Numbered from the stretch's first letter, positions 16,164 through 24,428 are shown. The stretch: DNA of 32,811 bases from Microbacterium sp. 13-71-7 (GCF_002257455.1 NZ_NCKN01000011.1:1-32811), one strand, 5' to 3'. A program made the numbers and translations. Notes: a model not told the origin generated them from the letters alone.

Positions 16164-17675
16164 TCACCCGCCGCTTCCGGGTGGCGCGAGGGCGCCCGCG
16201 ATGATCCGGCGACGGTCGTGCGGGGTCCCTCCTCCGCGGGATCGCGGACGATGCCAACCGCCGTAGGGGTCCCACCAGTGCGGTCCGCGGATCTCAGGAG
16301 CCCCGCCACCCATGCGAATGCGCCACCCCGACGACTCCAGCGTGCGATGGTGATGCCAGCACAGCGCGACGCCGTTGCTCGTGTGCGTCGTACCGCCCCG
16401 CGCCCATTCGCGGACATGGTGGATCTCGCACCACGTCGCCGGGATCCGGCAACCCGGAATCACGCATTCCCGATCGCGGAGCACGATCGCCCGACGCTGC
16501 ACAGCGTTGAACAGTCGGGCAGTGGTGCCGATGGACACGATCTGCCCCCGATCATCGAACAGCACCCGCTGGACCCCACCCGCGCAGGCGGTGTGGCGGG
16601 CCACCCCGATCGACGTGTCCCATTCCGTACCCTCGATGTGCGAGCGCCCCGCGCCGCGCGCGTAGTCCTCGGCAGTGACCGAGACGACGAGGGTCGGCGC
16701 AGCGCCGCCCAGCTCGGGAAACCCCTCCGAGGCGGCGGCGACGTTCACGATCATCGCGAACGCATCGTGCCGCTTCTGCGCCGGCGTCCGGTCGTCGGGA
16801 GGATCCGGCTGCGCATGCGCGTCCGGCAGTTCGCCCGCCCCCTGATCCGCCCCGTCTTCGGGCGCGAACGCCACCCTTCCCGCCGCCGGCGACGGCGCAC
16901 CGGATGCGGCCGGGTTGTTCAGCGCGTCGATCAGACGCTGCACCGCCCCCGCGACCTCGGGCAGCAGCCCACCCGACACCGGCACCACGCCGTCCCTCAG
17001 CCGCCCCAGCGTGAAGCCTCGACGCCGGTTCGCCGTGGTGTCATCGGGTTCCTTGCCGTCGGGATCCACCGCGAGCGCGAGTGCCGCCGCGAAGTCCGCC
17101 AGTTCGTCGGTCGTCGGCGCCGGACCCGGCCGCCCCTGAGCGTCGGGAAGATCCCTCCCCCGGGCCATGTCAGCCAGCAGCCGATCGATCGCCGCCCGTT
17201 CCTCGCCCCCGATCCGGTTGCCGCTCTTCGCCAGCGGCGCCGTCGCCGCGAGGAGTCCCGACACCGATATGTCCCCGTCCCGCAGCGTCGCGCCGAGCTC
17301 TTCGAACTCAGACGGAAGAAGCTCTCCCGAAGACAGTGACCGGTCGCGGTGGATGAGCCGAGCCGCGTGCACGAACCGCCACGCCGTTCCCACGTCGACC
17401 CGGAGGGCGCGCCGCAGCAGCTCGGTCGCATCCCTGCAGCCCGCACGGGGCGAGACGCGATCACCCGCCGGGCGCCCATCACGCTCGTCCACGGTGCCAG
17501 TGGCCGTCGTGATGATCGCATCGAGCCGGCGCTGCACGCGCCCCGCCGCCTGCAGCACCTCGGTCAGCTCGGCCGCCGACAGCCCCTCGAGCTGCGCCTC
17601 GAGCTCCTCCGACGCGCACACCGCTTGGAGCAGCTGGTCGAGCTGCTCCAGTACGTGCGCCGTGGTCGATGTCAT
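16164..17675 (-). CDS. DUF222 / HNH endonuclease domain protein (13E12-repeat type)
   Basis: A 503-residue protein of the actinobacterial DUF222-HNH family. The N-terminal ~300 residues are helical DUF222 sequence (LSAAELTEVLQAAGRVQRRLDA, RDATELLRRALRVDVGTAWRFVHAARL). The C-terminal ~110 residues carry the HNH fold: CVIPGC, then CEIHHVREWARGG, then NGVALCWHHHRTLE, with paired cysteines for zinc and catalytic histidines. An acidic Pro/Gly-rich linker separates the halves. These genes occur in many copies in actinobacteria and their role is not established. The ATG at 17675 is preferred over an upstream GTG at 17720 because it matches the usual N-terminal start and lies closer to GATCGAGG. Confidence 0.9.
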   Translation of the reverse strand: MTSTTAHVLEQLDQLLQAVCASEELEAQLEGLSAAELTEVLQAAGRVQRRLDAIITTATGTVDERDGRPAGDRVSPRAGCRDATELLRRALRVDVGTAWRFVHAARLIHRDRSLSSGELLPSEFEELGATLRDGDISVSGLLAATAPLAKSGNRIGGEERAAIDRLLADMARGRDLPDAQGRPGPAPTTDELADFAAALALAVDPDGKEPDDTTANRRRGFTLGRLRDGVVPVSGGLLPEVAGAVQRLIDALNNPAASGAPSPAAGRVAFAPEDGADQGAGELPDAHAQPDPPDDRTPAQKRHDAFAMIVNVAAASEGFPELGGAAPTLVVSVTAEDYARGAGRSHIEGTEWDTSIGVARHTACAGGVQRVLFDDRGQIVSIGTTARLFNAVQRRAIVLRDRECVIPGCRIPATWCEIHHVREWARGGTTHTSNGVALCWHHHRTLESSGWRIRMGGGAPEIRGPHWWDPYGGWHRPRSRGGGTPHDRRRIIAGALAPPGSGG

Positions 17676-17797
17676 ACCTCGATCCAACACCGTGCCACCG
17701 ACATTCGAACCCCCGATCACAAGGGATTTCCAGAACTGTGCACAACTCCTCGGATCGGGCGCCTGGGGAGGAGGATCCAGCCCGGGCGACCGGCCGA

Positions 17798-17813
17798 TGG
17801 TACCATTCTGGTA
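17798..17813. promoter_or_regulatory. Toxin-antitoxin promoter and operator overlapping the antitoxin start
   Basis: TACCAT (17801-17806) fits TANNNT and lies six bases before the antitoxin ATG, predicting a leaderless transcript. The same bases form symmetry: TACCA-TTC-TGGTA (17801-17813) and the perfect palindrome TGGTACCA (17798-17805). TGGTA repeats 11 bases apart. A dimeric ribbon-helix-helix protein bound here would block transcription, so autoregulation is expected. Confidence 0.65.
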
Positions 17814-18019
17814 TGGCTATGACGGTGCGGATCCCGGCGGAGCTGGACGCGCAGCTGAGCGAGCTCGCGGCACGGCGGCACACCTCCAAGCACGCGCTGC
17901 TCATCGAGGCGGCCGACAGGTTCGTGCGCGAAGAGGTCACGACCACCGAGGCCGTATCGATCGCGCTCGGCGTCGCCGACCGCTACGCCGAGCTGATCAC
18001 GAAGCTCGAGGACGCGTGA
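17813..18019 (+). CDS. Ribbon-helix-helix antitoxin
   Basis: A 68-residue protein starting MAMTVRIPAELDAQLSELAARR, with the beta-strand TVRIP and following helix of CopG/Arc-type ribbon-helix-helix DNA binders. The C-terminal ~25 residues (TTEAVSIALGVADRYAELITKLEDA) are the likely toxin-neutralising segment. Either of two in-frame ATGs (17813 or 17819) could start translation; the first is favoured by its exact spacing from the TACCAT box. Its stop overlaps the toxin GTG by 4 bases. It probably represses its own operon at the symmetrical site overlapping its start. Doc toxins are best known with Phd antitoxins, so an RHH partner is noteworthy. Confidence 0.88.
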   Translation: MAMTVRIPAELDAQLSELAARRHTSKHALLIEAADRFVREEVTTTEAVSIALGVADRYAELITKLEDA

Positions 18020-18387
18020 TCCGATACGTCGAGCTCCCTCAGGCGGTGGGGGTTCTCGACGCGCTGGGTCTGAAGGTCCGCGACATCGGGCTGCTGTCCT
18101 CCGCCCTCTCCCGCCCCGCGAGTTCGATGTACGGCATCCAGGCGTACCCGGAGATCGAAGTCAAGGCCGCGGCGCTGATGTCTTCTCTCGCGCAGAACCA
18201 TCCGCTCTACGACGGCAACAAGCGGTTCTCCTGGATCCTCACGCTGACGTTCCTCGAGCTCAACGGCCTCCGGATCGACATGGACACCGACACCGCCTTC
18301 GACCTTGTTCTCGGGACGGCGCAGAGCCGCCTCGACCTTCCCGAGATCGCCGAGATCCTGGCGGCGCACGCCACGACCCACGGCTGA
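18016..18387 (+). CDS. doc: Doc-family toxin (Fic fold, death on curing)
   Basis: A 123-residue toxin with the Fic/Doc active-site loop NHPLYDGNKR (His62, Asp66, Asn68, Lys69, Arg70). The Lys in place of the second Gly of Fic AMP-transferases, and the length, place it with Doc, which phosphorylates EF-Tu; substrate specificity here is assumed from the family. The usual aromatic after HP (HPF) is Leu. The GTG start lies within the antitoxin stop (GTGA), giving coupled translation in antitoxin-first order. It ends 12 bases from the convergent phosphatase gene. No mobile-element gene adjoins the pair. Confidence 0.92.
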   Translation: MIRYVELPQAVGVLDALGLKVRDIGLLSSALSRPASSMYGIQAYPEIEVKAAALMSSLAQNHPLYDGNKRFSWILTLTFLELNGLRIDMDTDTAFDLVLGTAQSRLDLPEIAEILAAHATTHG

Positions 18388-18400
18388 GCCATCCGGGCCC

Positions 18401-19426
18401 TCAGCCCCTCGACTCCAGCACCGCGACGAGCGCGCGATGGTCGGTGCCGCCGGCCGCGTCGATCACCCGCACCTCGCGCACCGTCCAGGCCGGGCCGACG
18501 AGCACGTGATCGATCGGCGCCGCGAACCAGCCCGGGACCGTGGACGGCCAGGTGCCCGTGGCCGCCACGCGCGTCTCGACCGCCGCGTCCCGGCACGCGC
18601 CGAGATCCAGGTGGTCGAACGTGGCGTTGAGGTCGCCGGCGAGGATCAAGTCCTGACCCGGCGCGCGGCACTGCCCGCGCACCCAGTCCAGGCCGGCGCG
18701 CCAGTCGTCCATGCCATCGGTCAGCGGTGCGGCGGGGTGGGCGGCGATGATCGTCGGCCCGGTTCCGTCGACGGGGCGCCAGACGCCGCTCGGCAGCCCC
18801 CGGGTCGTGCCCGCGGAGCCGTCGAGGCGGTAGGCGCCCAGGCGATCGGCGACGAGCAGTGAGGTCGGGATCCACGAGGGGGTCGATGTCTCCGCGACGA
18901 CTCTGGTCGTGGCCGCCGTCATCCGGATTCCGTCGGCGCCCACCAGCCGCGCCACCTCGGCGGCGGCGACGTCGTCCATCTCGGGCAGGCTGACGACGTC
19001 GGCCCCCGTGGAGAGCACGAGCTCGGCGACCTCGGCGGGCGAGGTCGCACCGCCCTGGGTGTTCCAGACGAGCACGGTGAGATCGCCGTCGCGCAGGCCG
19101 GCGGTCCCGGTGCGCGCCTCTCCGCGGGCGAGCAGTACGGCGAGGTTCCCGCCCGCGGCGAGCGCGACGACGAGCGCGCACGCCATGAGCGCGCGCCGCA
19201 CACGTGTCCCGCGCCGGCGCAGCAGCAGCGCGACGGATCCGACCACGATCGCGACGAGCGCCAGCCCGAGCGCGAGCGGCGCACGGAACGCGATGAGCTG
19301 CGCGACTCCGAAGACGCGCTGCGCACCGAACGCCCGGGGCCAGACCAGCAGCAGCGCGATCAGCACGCCGGCCACGAGGGCGACCGCGGAGCCGACACGA
19401 CCGCGTGTCCGTGGGCGATCGGTCAT
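18401..19426 (-). CDS. Membrane-anchored endonuclease/exonuclease/phosphatase family protein
   Basis: A 341-residue protein. Three hydrophobic helices occupy about residues 12-32, 45-68 and 78-100. The remainder is an EEP (DNase I-like) domain, probably outside the membrane: LTVLVWNTQGG, LPEMDD (metal-binding Glu), AGDLNATFDH, PIDHVLVG and GTDHRALVA contain the expected Asn, Glu, Asp-x-Asn and terminal Asp-His residues. Family members cleave phosphodiester or phosphate bonds with Mg2+, including sphingomyelinases and secreted nucleases, so the substrate is open. The ATG is preceded by GGGGG. It lies 46 bases after the helicase gene on the same strand. Confidence 0.9.
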   Translation of the reverse strand: MTDRPRTRGRVGSAVALVAGVLIALLLVWPRAFGAQRVFGVAQLIAFRAPLALGLALVAIVVGSVALLLRRRGTRVRRALMACALVVALAAGGNLAVLLARGEARTGTAGLRDGDLTVLVWNTQGGATSPAEVAELVLSTGADVVSLPEMDDVAAAEVARLVGADGIRMTAATTRVVAETSTPSWIPTSLLVADRLGAYRLDGSAGTTRGLPSGVWRPVDGTGPTIIAAHPAAPLTDGMDDWRAGLDWVRGQCRAPGQDLILAGDLNATFDHLDLGACRDAAVETRVAATGTWPSTVPGWFAAPIDHVLVGPAWTVREVRVIDAAGGTDHRALVAVLESRG

Positions 19427-19472
19427 GGCTGCCCCCTTCGACGACGCGGATCCCGCCCGTCCACCAGTGACC

Positions 19473-20855
19473 CTATGGCAGCTGGGGCGTGGAATCGCCC
19501 TGGCGAGCCTCCCACGCGGCTCGCATGAAGCGCCGCACGTCCTCGTCGACGCGGATGTCGCGGGGGCGCAGCGGGCGGGACAGATACAGCCCGTCGAGCG
19601 AGGTGAGCCGCGAGAGCGCGACGTATGTCTGCCCTGGGGCGAACGCGCCGGATCCGAGATCCACGACCGCCCTGTCGTACGTCTTGCCCTGGGACTTGTG
19701 AATCGTGACCGCCCACGCCAGCCGCAGCGGGAACTGGGTGAACTCGGCGACCACCTCGCGCGAGAGCGTCTTCGTGCCGGGGTTGTAGATGTAGCGGTAG
19801 CGTTCCCAGACCGCGGGCTCGACGTCGACCTCCTCGCCGTCGATCTCCACGCGCACGGCGTCGCCGAGGATGCGCACGACCGTCCCGATCGTGCCGTTCA
19901 CCCAGCGCGGCGGCTCGGGGGCGGCCGAGATGTCGTTGCGCAGGAACATCACCTGCGCGCCCTCCTTGAGCTGCAGCTCCTGGTCGGCCGGGTAGTTCGC
20001 CTCGCCCCGGCCGAAGTCGCCGGAGATGTCCGCCTTCGCCTTCTGCACCTTGCCGGGCAGGGCCGCGAGATGGCGGGCGTTGATTCCGTTCACGATGTCG
20101 TTGCGCGTCGCGAGGGTGATGATCGGGATCTCGCCCGGGGCCGGATCCGGCGGCGTCCGCGCGCCCGCCTCGTTGAGGGCGCCGGCGATCTCGGCGGTCA
20201 CCCGCCCATAGCGCACCGCGTTCAGCATCGCCTTGAACCCGGCGTCGGACTGCCGATGGATGTGCACGAGCTCGCGCACGTGCAGCGTCGCGCCGTGCGT
20301 GCCGATGTCGAGCAGCCCGTCCGTGGCCTCGCCCCCGGTCCAGACCTTCGCGTCGAAGAACCAGAACGAGCGGTAGTGGTCCTGGATGTAGCGCAGCTCG
20401 TCGCCCCGCGGCGGGACGGGGGCCAGCTGATACGGATCCCCGAACATCACGACCTGCACGCCGCCGAACGCCTCCGCCCTGCGCCCTCGCGCCTGGCGCA
20501 GGGACCGGTCGATCGCGTCCATCAGATCCGCGTTGACCATCGACACCTCGTCGATCACGAGCGTGTCGATCGCGTTCAGGATCTTGCGGGTCGCATCCGA
20601 CTGGTCGATCTCGCTGTCGGCGATGAGACCGATCGGCAGGCGGAACAGCGAGTGGATCGTCTGCCCCTCGACATTCAGCGCCGCGACGCCGGTGGGCGCG
20701 CAGACGGCGATCTGCTTCTGCGTGTTGTAGGCGAAGTGCTGGAGCAGCGTCGACTTGCCGGTGCCGGCGCGGCCGGTGATGAACACGTGCTCACGGGTGT
20801 CCTCGATCAGCCGGAACAGTTCTTCCTGTTCGGCGGAGAGGGTCGGCGTGCTCAC
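19473..20855 (-). CDS. PIF1-like DNA helicase / AAA ATPase
   Basis: A 460-residue superfamily 1B helicase. Walker A is GRAGTGKST (residues 28-36), motif Ia covers CAPTGVAAL, Walker B is IDEVS (101-105), motif III is FGDPYQLAPV (138-147), and the late motifs are TIHKSQGKTYD (384-394) and YVALSRLTS. This is the PIF1/RecD-related set, expected to unwind DNA 5'->3'. Bacterial PIF1-like proteins are associated with replication fork and G-quadruplex processing, a role I only infer. It begins with GTG and shows no Shine-Dalgarno; a TAGACT box lies nine bases before it, suggesting an almost leaderless mRNA. A 32-bp inverted repeat occupies the upstream gap. Confidence 0.92.
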   Translation of the reverse strand: MSTPTLSAEQEELFRLIEDTREHVFITGRAGTGKSTLLQHFAYNTQKQIAVCAPTGVAALNVEGQTIHSLFRLPIGLIADSEIDQSDATRKILNAIDTLVIDEVSMVNADLMDAIDRSLRQARGRRAEAFGGVQVVMFGDPYQLAPVPPRGDELRYIQDHYRSFWFFDAKVWTGGEATDGLLDIGTHGATLHVRELVHIHRQSDAGFKAMLNAVRYGRVTAEIAGALNEAGARTPPDPAPGEIPIITLATRNDIVNGINARHLAALPGKVQKAKADISGDFGRGEANYPADQELQLKEGAQVMFLRNDISAAPEPPRWVNGTIGTVVRILGDAVRVEIDGEEVDVEPAVWERYRYIYNPGTKTLSREVVAEFTQFPLRLAWAVTIHKSQGKTYDRAVVDLGSGAFAPGQTYVALSRLTSLDGLYLSRPLRPRDIRVDEDVRRFMRAAWEARQGDSTPQLP

Positions 20856-20864
20856 GGTCTACGG

Positions 20865-20870
20865 AGTCTA
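20865..20870 (-). promoter_or_regulatory. -10 element of the PIF1-like helicase gene
   Basis: TAGACT on the minus strand is followed by nine bases and then the GTG start. A start of transcription about seven bases downstream of the box would leave a leader of only two or three bases, consistent with the absence of a Shine-Dalgarno. Confidence 0.5.
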
Positions 20871-20873
20871 CCG

Positions 20874-20927
20874 CGCCCCTCCTGCCCCCTCGCTGCCCTG
20901 CCCCTGCCCTGCCCCTGCCCCCCCCTG
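20874..20927. repeat. C-rich tract of CCCTGC-type repeats
   Basis: The plus strand is almost entirely C and T/G arranged as irregular CCCTG and CCCCTG units, ending in a run of eight C. It lies directly beside the 32-bp inverted repeat and upstream of the helicase gene. G-runs on the minus strand (several of three to five and one of eight) could form a G-quadruplex. Confidence 0.65.
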
Positions 20928-21002
20928 ACCGCGAGACTCCAACTGGGCGACGAGACTGCAGCCCACGCACGCAGTCTCGTCGCCCAGTTGGAGTCTCGCG
21001 GT
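20928..21002. repeat. Perfect 32-bp inverted repeat
   Basis: Left arm 20928-20959 and right arm 20971-21002 are exact reverse complements over 32 bases, separated by 11 bases. Each arm contains CGAGACT twice (left arm 20932-20938 and 20951-20957). It lies between two divergently transcribed genes, so it is not at a 3' end and is not placed as a terminator. No transposase or target-site duplication is visible. Confidence 0.9.
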
Positions 21003-21042
21003 AAAAGCTTGCGGTGAAGCTCGCGGTAAAAGCTCGCGGTGA
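20997..21042. repeat. 25-bp period direct repeat flanking the inverted repeat
   Basis: CGCGGTAAAAGCT occurs at 20997-21009 and 21022-21034; over 21 bases the copies differ at one position. The first copy overlaps the end of the 32-bp inverted repeat, suggesting duplication of its edge. Confidence 0.7.
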
Positions 21043-21086
21043 GAGGGGCGCGCGGGCCACTCGGGGTTCCTGCAGGCTGCTCTTCG

Positions 21087-21092
21087 TAGACT
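21087..21092 (+). promoter_or_regulatory. -10 element of a leaderless gene
   Basis: TAGACT is followed by six bases and the ATG at 21099, so the predicted first transcribed base is the A of the start codon. No Shine-Dalgarno is present. Confidence 0.6.
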
Positions 21093-21098
21093 TGCGCC

Positions 21099-22217
21099 AT
21101 GGTGCAGTCGGCGGGGGTGCAGGCGCCAGGCGCGCGGTCGCGCCGGGCGCGGGCTGCGCGACGCCGCGCCCCGCTCTGGTCCGACCTCGCGCTGCTCGCC
21201 GTCGTGGGCGCCGTGCTGGTGGCCGCGCTCGCGGCCGGCGGGCTCACCGTGTACCGCGAGTTCTACAGCCCCTCCGCGTTCGTCACCCGCTATCTGACCC
21301 TGCTCAGCGAGGGACGCGCGGCGGACGCGCTGCGCCTGCCGGGCGTCGCGCTCTCGCACGGCGATCTCGACAGCGACACCTTCCGCTCGGCCTCCGACGC
21401 GCTGCTGCGCCGCGACGCCCTCGGCACGCTCACCGACATCACCGTGACCGACGAGCACTCCGACGGCGCCGTCACCTCGGTGACCGTGCAGTACAAGGCC
21501 GGTGGCCACTTCGGATCCTCCACGTTCCGCGTCGCTCAGGACGGCTGGATCGGCGTCGCCCCCGCGTGGGAGTTCGCGCAGAGCCCCCTCGCCGTCATCT
21601 CGCTCACCGTGCGCGGATCCGACCGGTTCTCCGTGAACGGCTTCGACCTCGACCGCCGCCAGGTCGCGGCGCAGGGCGCGGAGTCGTCGCCGCTCGACCC
21701 GGTGCCCATGCTGGTGTTCTCCCCCGGGCTCTACTCGGTGTCGGTGAAGACGTCGACGGCGACGGCGAAGGGCATGGGCGTCCTCGCCGACAAGCCGCTC
21801 GCCGACGTGCCGCTGGACGTGCAGGCCACGCCCACCGAGGCCTTCGTCAAGGTCGTGCAGCAGCGGGTCAACGAGTTCCTCGACAAGTGCACGACCCAGC
21901 AGGTGCTGCAGCCCACCGGCTGCCCCTTCGGATACGCGGTGCCGAACAGGGTCATCGACGGTCCGACCTGGAGCATGGTCGCGGATCCCGACATCACGCT
22001 GCAGCCGGACGGCGAGGGCTGGAAGATCGCGCCCAGCCCGGCCACCGCGCACGTGCAGCTCGAGGTGAAGTCGCTGTACGACGGATCCGTGTCCCATGTG
22101 GATCAGGACGTGCCCTTCGACGTGGACGGCACGATCCGGTTCCTGCCGGACGGATCCGCCTCGATCAGCATCACCTCGCCCGAGCAGCCGGCCCCTCCGC
22201 CCGGCGCCGAGGGCTGA
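21099..22217 (+). CDS. Membrane-anchored extracytoplasmic protein, unknown function
   Basis: A 372-residue protein with a basic cytoplasmic tail, a single membrane helix at about residues 27-49 (LALLAVVGAVLVAALAAGGLTVY), and an extracytoplasmic remainder. The segment after the helix (FVTRYLTLLSEGRAADALRLPGV) resembles the start of NTF2-like/DUF4878 domains; further on are repeated beta-rich stretches, a cysteine pair (DKCTTQQVLQPTGCPFG) that could form a disulfide, and a Pro-rich C-terminal tail. I do not recognise a named family. It appears to be expressed alone from a leaderless promoter, and is divergent from the helicase. Similar anchored proteins are common in actinobacterial envelopes, but no function can be assigned. 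Confidence 0.85.
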   Translation: MVQSAGVQAPGARSRRARAARRRAPLWSDLALLAVVGAVLVAALAAGGLTVYREFYSPSAFVTRYLTLLSEGRAADALRLPGVALSHGDLDSDTFRSASDALLRRDALGTLTDITVTDEHSDGAVTSVTVQYKAGGHFGSSTFRVAQDGWIGVAPAWEFAQSPLAVISLTVRGSDRFSVNGFDLDRRQVAAQGAESSPLDPVPMLVFSPGLYSVSVKTSTATAKGMGVLADKPLADVPLDVQATPTEAFVKVVQQRVNEFLDKCTTQQVLQPTGCPFGYAVPNRVIDGPTWSMVADPDITLQPDGEGWKIAPSPATAHVQLEVKSLYDGSVSHVDQDVPFDVDGTIRFLPDGSASISITSPEQPAPPPGAEG

Positions 22218-22259
22218 TCCGACGGCTCGCGCCGCCGGGAGCGCAGCCCGACCGGCCCG

Positions 22260-24416
22260 TCAGCGCCCGCGGGCCGCGGTGCGGCGATCCTTCTCGGCGA
22301 GCGCCGCGAGCCGCGCGTTGTACTCCTCGAGTTCGGCGTCGCCCGAGCGATCCGCGGCCCGGTCCTGACGCTTCTGCACCTTCGCGTCGCTGCGGCTCCA
22401 CTGGATCGCGACGGTGATGGCGAGGATCAGCGTCGGGATCTCCCCCACGGACCACGCCACGCCCCCGCCGACGTACTGGTCCTGCAGCGGCGTCGCACCC
22501 CACGTGCGTCCCATCGCGCCGAACCACTCGGCCACCATCAGGCCCGACTGCATCATGATCGCCATGCCGAAGAACGCGTGCGTGGCCATCACGGCGATGA
22601 GTGTGATGAGCCTTCCCGCGTACGGCAGCCGTCGCGGGACCGGATCCACTCCGACCAGGGTGAGCACGAACAGGTACCCGGAGATGAGGAAGTGCATCGT
22701 CATCCACTCGTGCCCGATGTGATCGGTCATCGCCCAGCGCACGAGGTCGGTGAAGTAGAACGCCCACAGCGACAGGACGAAGATCGCCGCCGCCACGAAC
22801 GGGTTGGTGACCACGCGAGAGAACGGCGAGTGCACCGCCCACAGGATCCACTCGCGTCCGCCACGGGTGCCGTCGTCGCGCTTGTCGATCGCGCGCAGCG
22901 CGAGGGTGACCGGGGCGCCGGCGACGAGCAGCAGCGGGATCGCCATCGACAGCATCATGTGCCCGAGCATGTGCACGCTGAACAGGGTCTCCTGGTACGC
23001 GTTGATCGCGCCGCCGGTCACCCACACCAGCCCCAGGAGGCCGAGGATCCAGAACACCGTGCGGTGGATCGGCCAGGAGTCGCCGCGCTTGCGCAGCCGC
23101 AGCACGCCGATCGCGTACAGCACGATGCCGAACGCCGCGGCGGTCGCCCAGATGAGGTCGATGTTCCACGCCGTGATCCAGCGGATCGGGGTGAGCTCCG
23201 GCGGCAGCGGCGATCCGGTGAGGATCTCCGCGGGCGTGCGGACGGTCGCCACCTCGAGCCCGGTGGGCGGAGCGGTGCGCGAGAGCGCGGCGGCGAGGCC
23301 CGAGGCGATGCCCATGAGCGCGAGCTCCAGCAGAACCAGGGTCCAGAACGGGCCGGATCCGCCCGCGTCGAGCTTCGGGATCAGCCGGGTGCGGTAGCGG
23401 GCGCCGAGGGCGCCGAGCAGGATCAGCACGACCGCCTTCGCGATGATGAGGCCGCCGTACGGCGTGAGCATGCCGGCCCAGTCGCCCACGGCGACGATCG
23501 AGCGGGCCACGCCCGAGACGGCGACCACGATGTAGGCGGCGAGGGCGAGGGAGGAGTACCGGCGCACGACGTCGGCGAAGCCGACCGTGCCCTTCGCCTT
23601 CTTCGGCCCCTGGGCGGTCTTCGCCCTCTTCGCGGTGCTCGCCGCCGCCTTCGCTCCGACCGTGCCAGCGCCCGCGCGGCCGGTGTCGGCGAGTTCGCTG
23701 CGGGATCCGCGCAGCACGATCAGCAGCACGAGGCCGCCGATCCACACGGCCGCGCCGATCGTGTGCAGCAGCAGGGAGTTCACGGCGGCGTCGTGGCCGC
23801 TGAGCTCGCCCGCATGGCCCTGCGTGGCGAGCGGGACGAACGAGGCGGCGGCGAGGATCGCGGTGAGCAGCGTGGCGGTCCAGCCGCGGAAGGCGAAGGC
23901 GGCGATCGTGATGACGGCCCCCGCGAGCACGGTCATCAGCCACGCCTGGCCGAGCGGGAGCTCGAGCAGGAAGCGCCCCAGCTGCGCGCCGAACTCCGGC
24001 CCCGCGCTGAGCTTCACGCCGAGGGTCTGCAGGAACGTGAACAGGCCAGCCACGGCGCTCGCGACGGTGTAGACCGCGGCTCCGATCGAGGCCGTGTCCA
24101 GCGCGATCTCGAAGGAGCGGGCCCCGCTGCGCAGCGAGAAGAGCGCGAGCACGAGGGATCCGAGCATCGCCGCCGCACCCAGGTTGCTGATCGTCTTCAC
24201 GACGGGGAGTCCCCAGCGCACGACGGGGCCGGGGTCGAGCAGCAGGTTCGGCGCCGCTCCCCCGCCGAACGCGAGACCGGCGACGACCGCGAGGATCGCG
24301 GCGCCCACGAGGATCACGGGCCCGGCGATGCGCAGGGTCGGGGATCCGGCGGGCAGGACGGAGCGGGCGGCATCCGACCCGGTCTCGGGGCGGACCCCGG
24401 TGGCGGGGCGATTCAC
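22260..24416 (-). CDS. CopD-CtaG fusion: copper-resistance D / cytochrome oxidase assembly membrane protein
   Basis: A 718-residue polytopic protein fusing two families. About residues 30-370 correspond to CopD (TQGHAGELSGHDAAVNSLLLHTIGAAVWIGGL with conserved His), interrupted by a Lys/Ala-rich loop at ~253-280 (AKRAKTAQGPKKAKG). About 400-670 match caa3-type CtaG (WNIDLIWATAAAFGIVLYAIG, SVHMLGHMMLSMAIPLLL, HEWMTMHFLISGYLF, ATHAFFGMAIM), with membrane-embedded His and Met residues suited to copper handling. The family is thought to deliver copper to cytochrome oxidase. The GTG start is preceded by GGAGGG, and a TAGGCT box sits exactly six bases before the GTG. The C-terminal tail is charged and coiled-coil-like. 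Confidence 0.92.
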   Translation of the reverse strand: MNRPATGVRPETGSDAARSVLPAGSPTLRIAGPVILVGAAILAVVAGLAFGGGAAPNLLLDPGPVVRWGLPVVKTISNLGAAAMLGSLVLALFSLRSGARSFEIALDTASIGAAVYTVASAVAGLFTFLQTLGVKLSAGPEFGAQLGRFLLELPLGQAWLMTVLAGAVITIAAFAFRGWTATLLTAILAAASFVPLATQGHAGELSGHDAAVNSLLLHTIGAAVWIGGLVLLIVLRGSRSELADTGRAGAGTVGAKAAASTAKRAKTAQGPKKAKGTVGFADVVRRYSSLALAAYIVVAVSGVARSIVAVGDWAGMLTPYGGLIIAKAVVLILLGALGARYRTRLIPKLDAGGSGPFWTLVLLELALMGIASGLAAALSRTAPPTGLEVATVRTPAEILTGSPLPPELTPIRWITAWNIDLIWATAAAFGIVLYAIGVLRLRKRGDSWPIHRTVFWILGLLGLVWVTGGAINAYQETLFSVHMLGHMMLSMAIPLLLVAGAPVTLALRAIDKRDDGTRGGREWILWAVHSPFSRVVTNPFVAAAIFVLSLWAFYFTDLVRWAMTDHIGHEWMTMHFLISGYLFVLTLVGVDPVPRRLPYAGRLITLIAVMATHAFFGMAIMMQSGLMVAEWFGAMGRTWGATPLQDQYVGGGVAWSVGEIPTLILAITVAIQWSRSDAKVQKRQDRAADRSGDAELEEYNARLAALAEKDRRTAARGR

Positions 24417-24422
24417 CCCTCC

Positions 24423-24428
24423 AGCCTA
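24423..24428 (-). promoter_or_regulatory. -10 element of the CopD-CtaG gene
   Basis: TAGGCT on the minus strand is followed by six bases (GGAGGG) and the GTG start. The spacing fits leaderless initiation, although GGAGGG could instead serve as a Shine-Dalgarno if transcription starts further upstream. Confidence 0.4.

Noticed and set aside
16164..17675. Group II intron or mobile homing nuclease reading of the HNH gene
   Set aside because: The DUF222 N-terminus and the HNH arrangement match the chromosomal 13E12-type family; no intron or flanking repeats support mobility.
20928..21002. Insertion sequence remnant or attachment site
   Set aside because: No transposase or integrase fragment adjoins it, and no target duplication or tRNA gene is seen. 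The structure is described as a repeat only.
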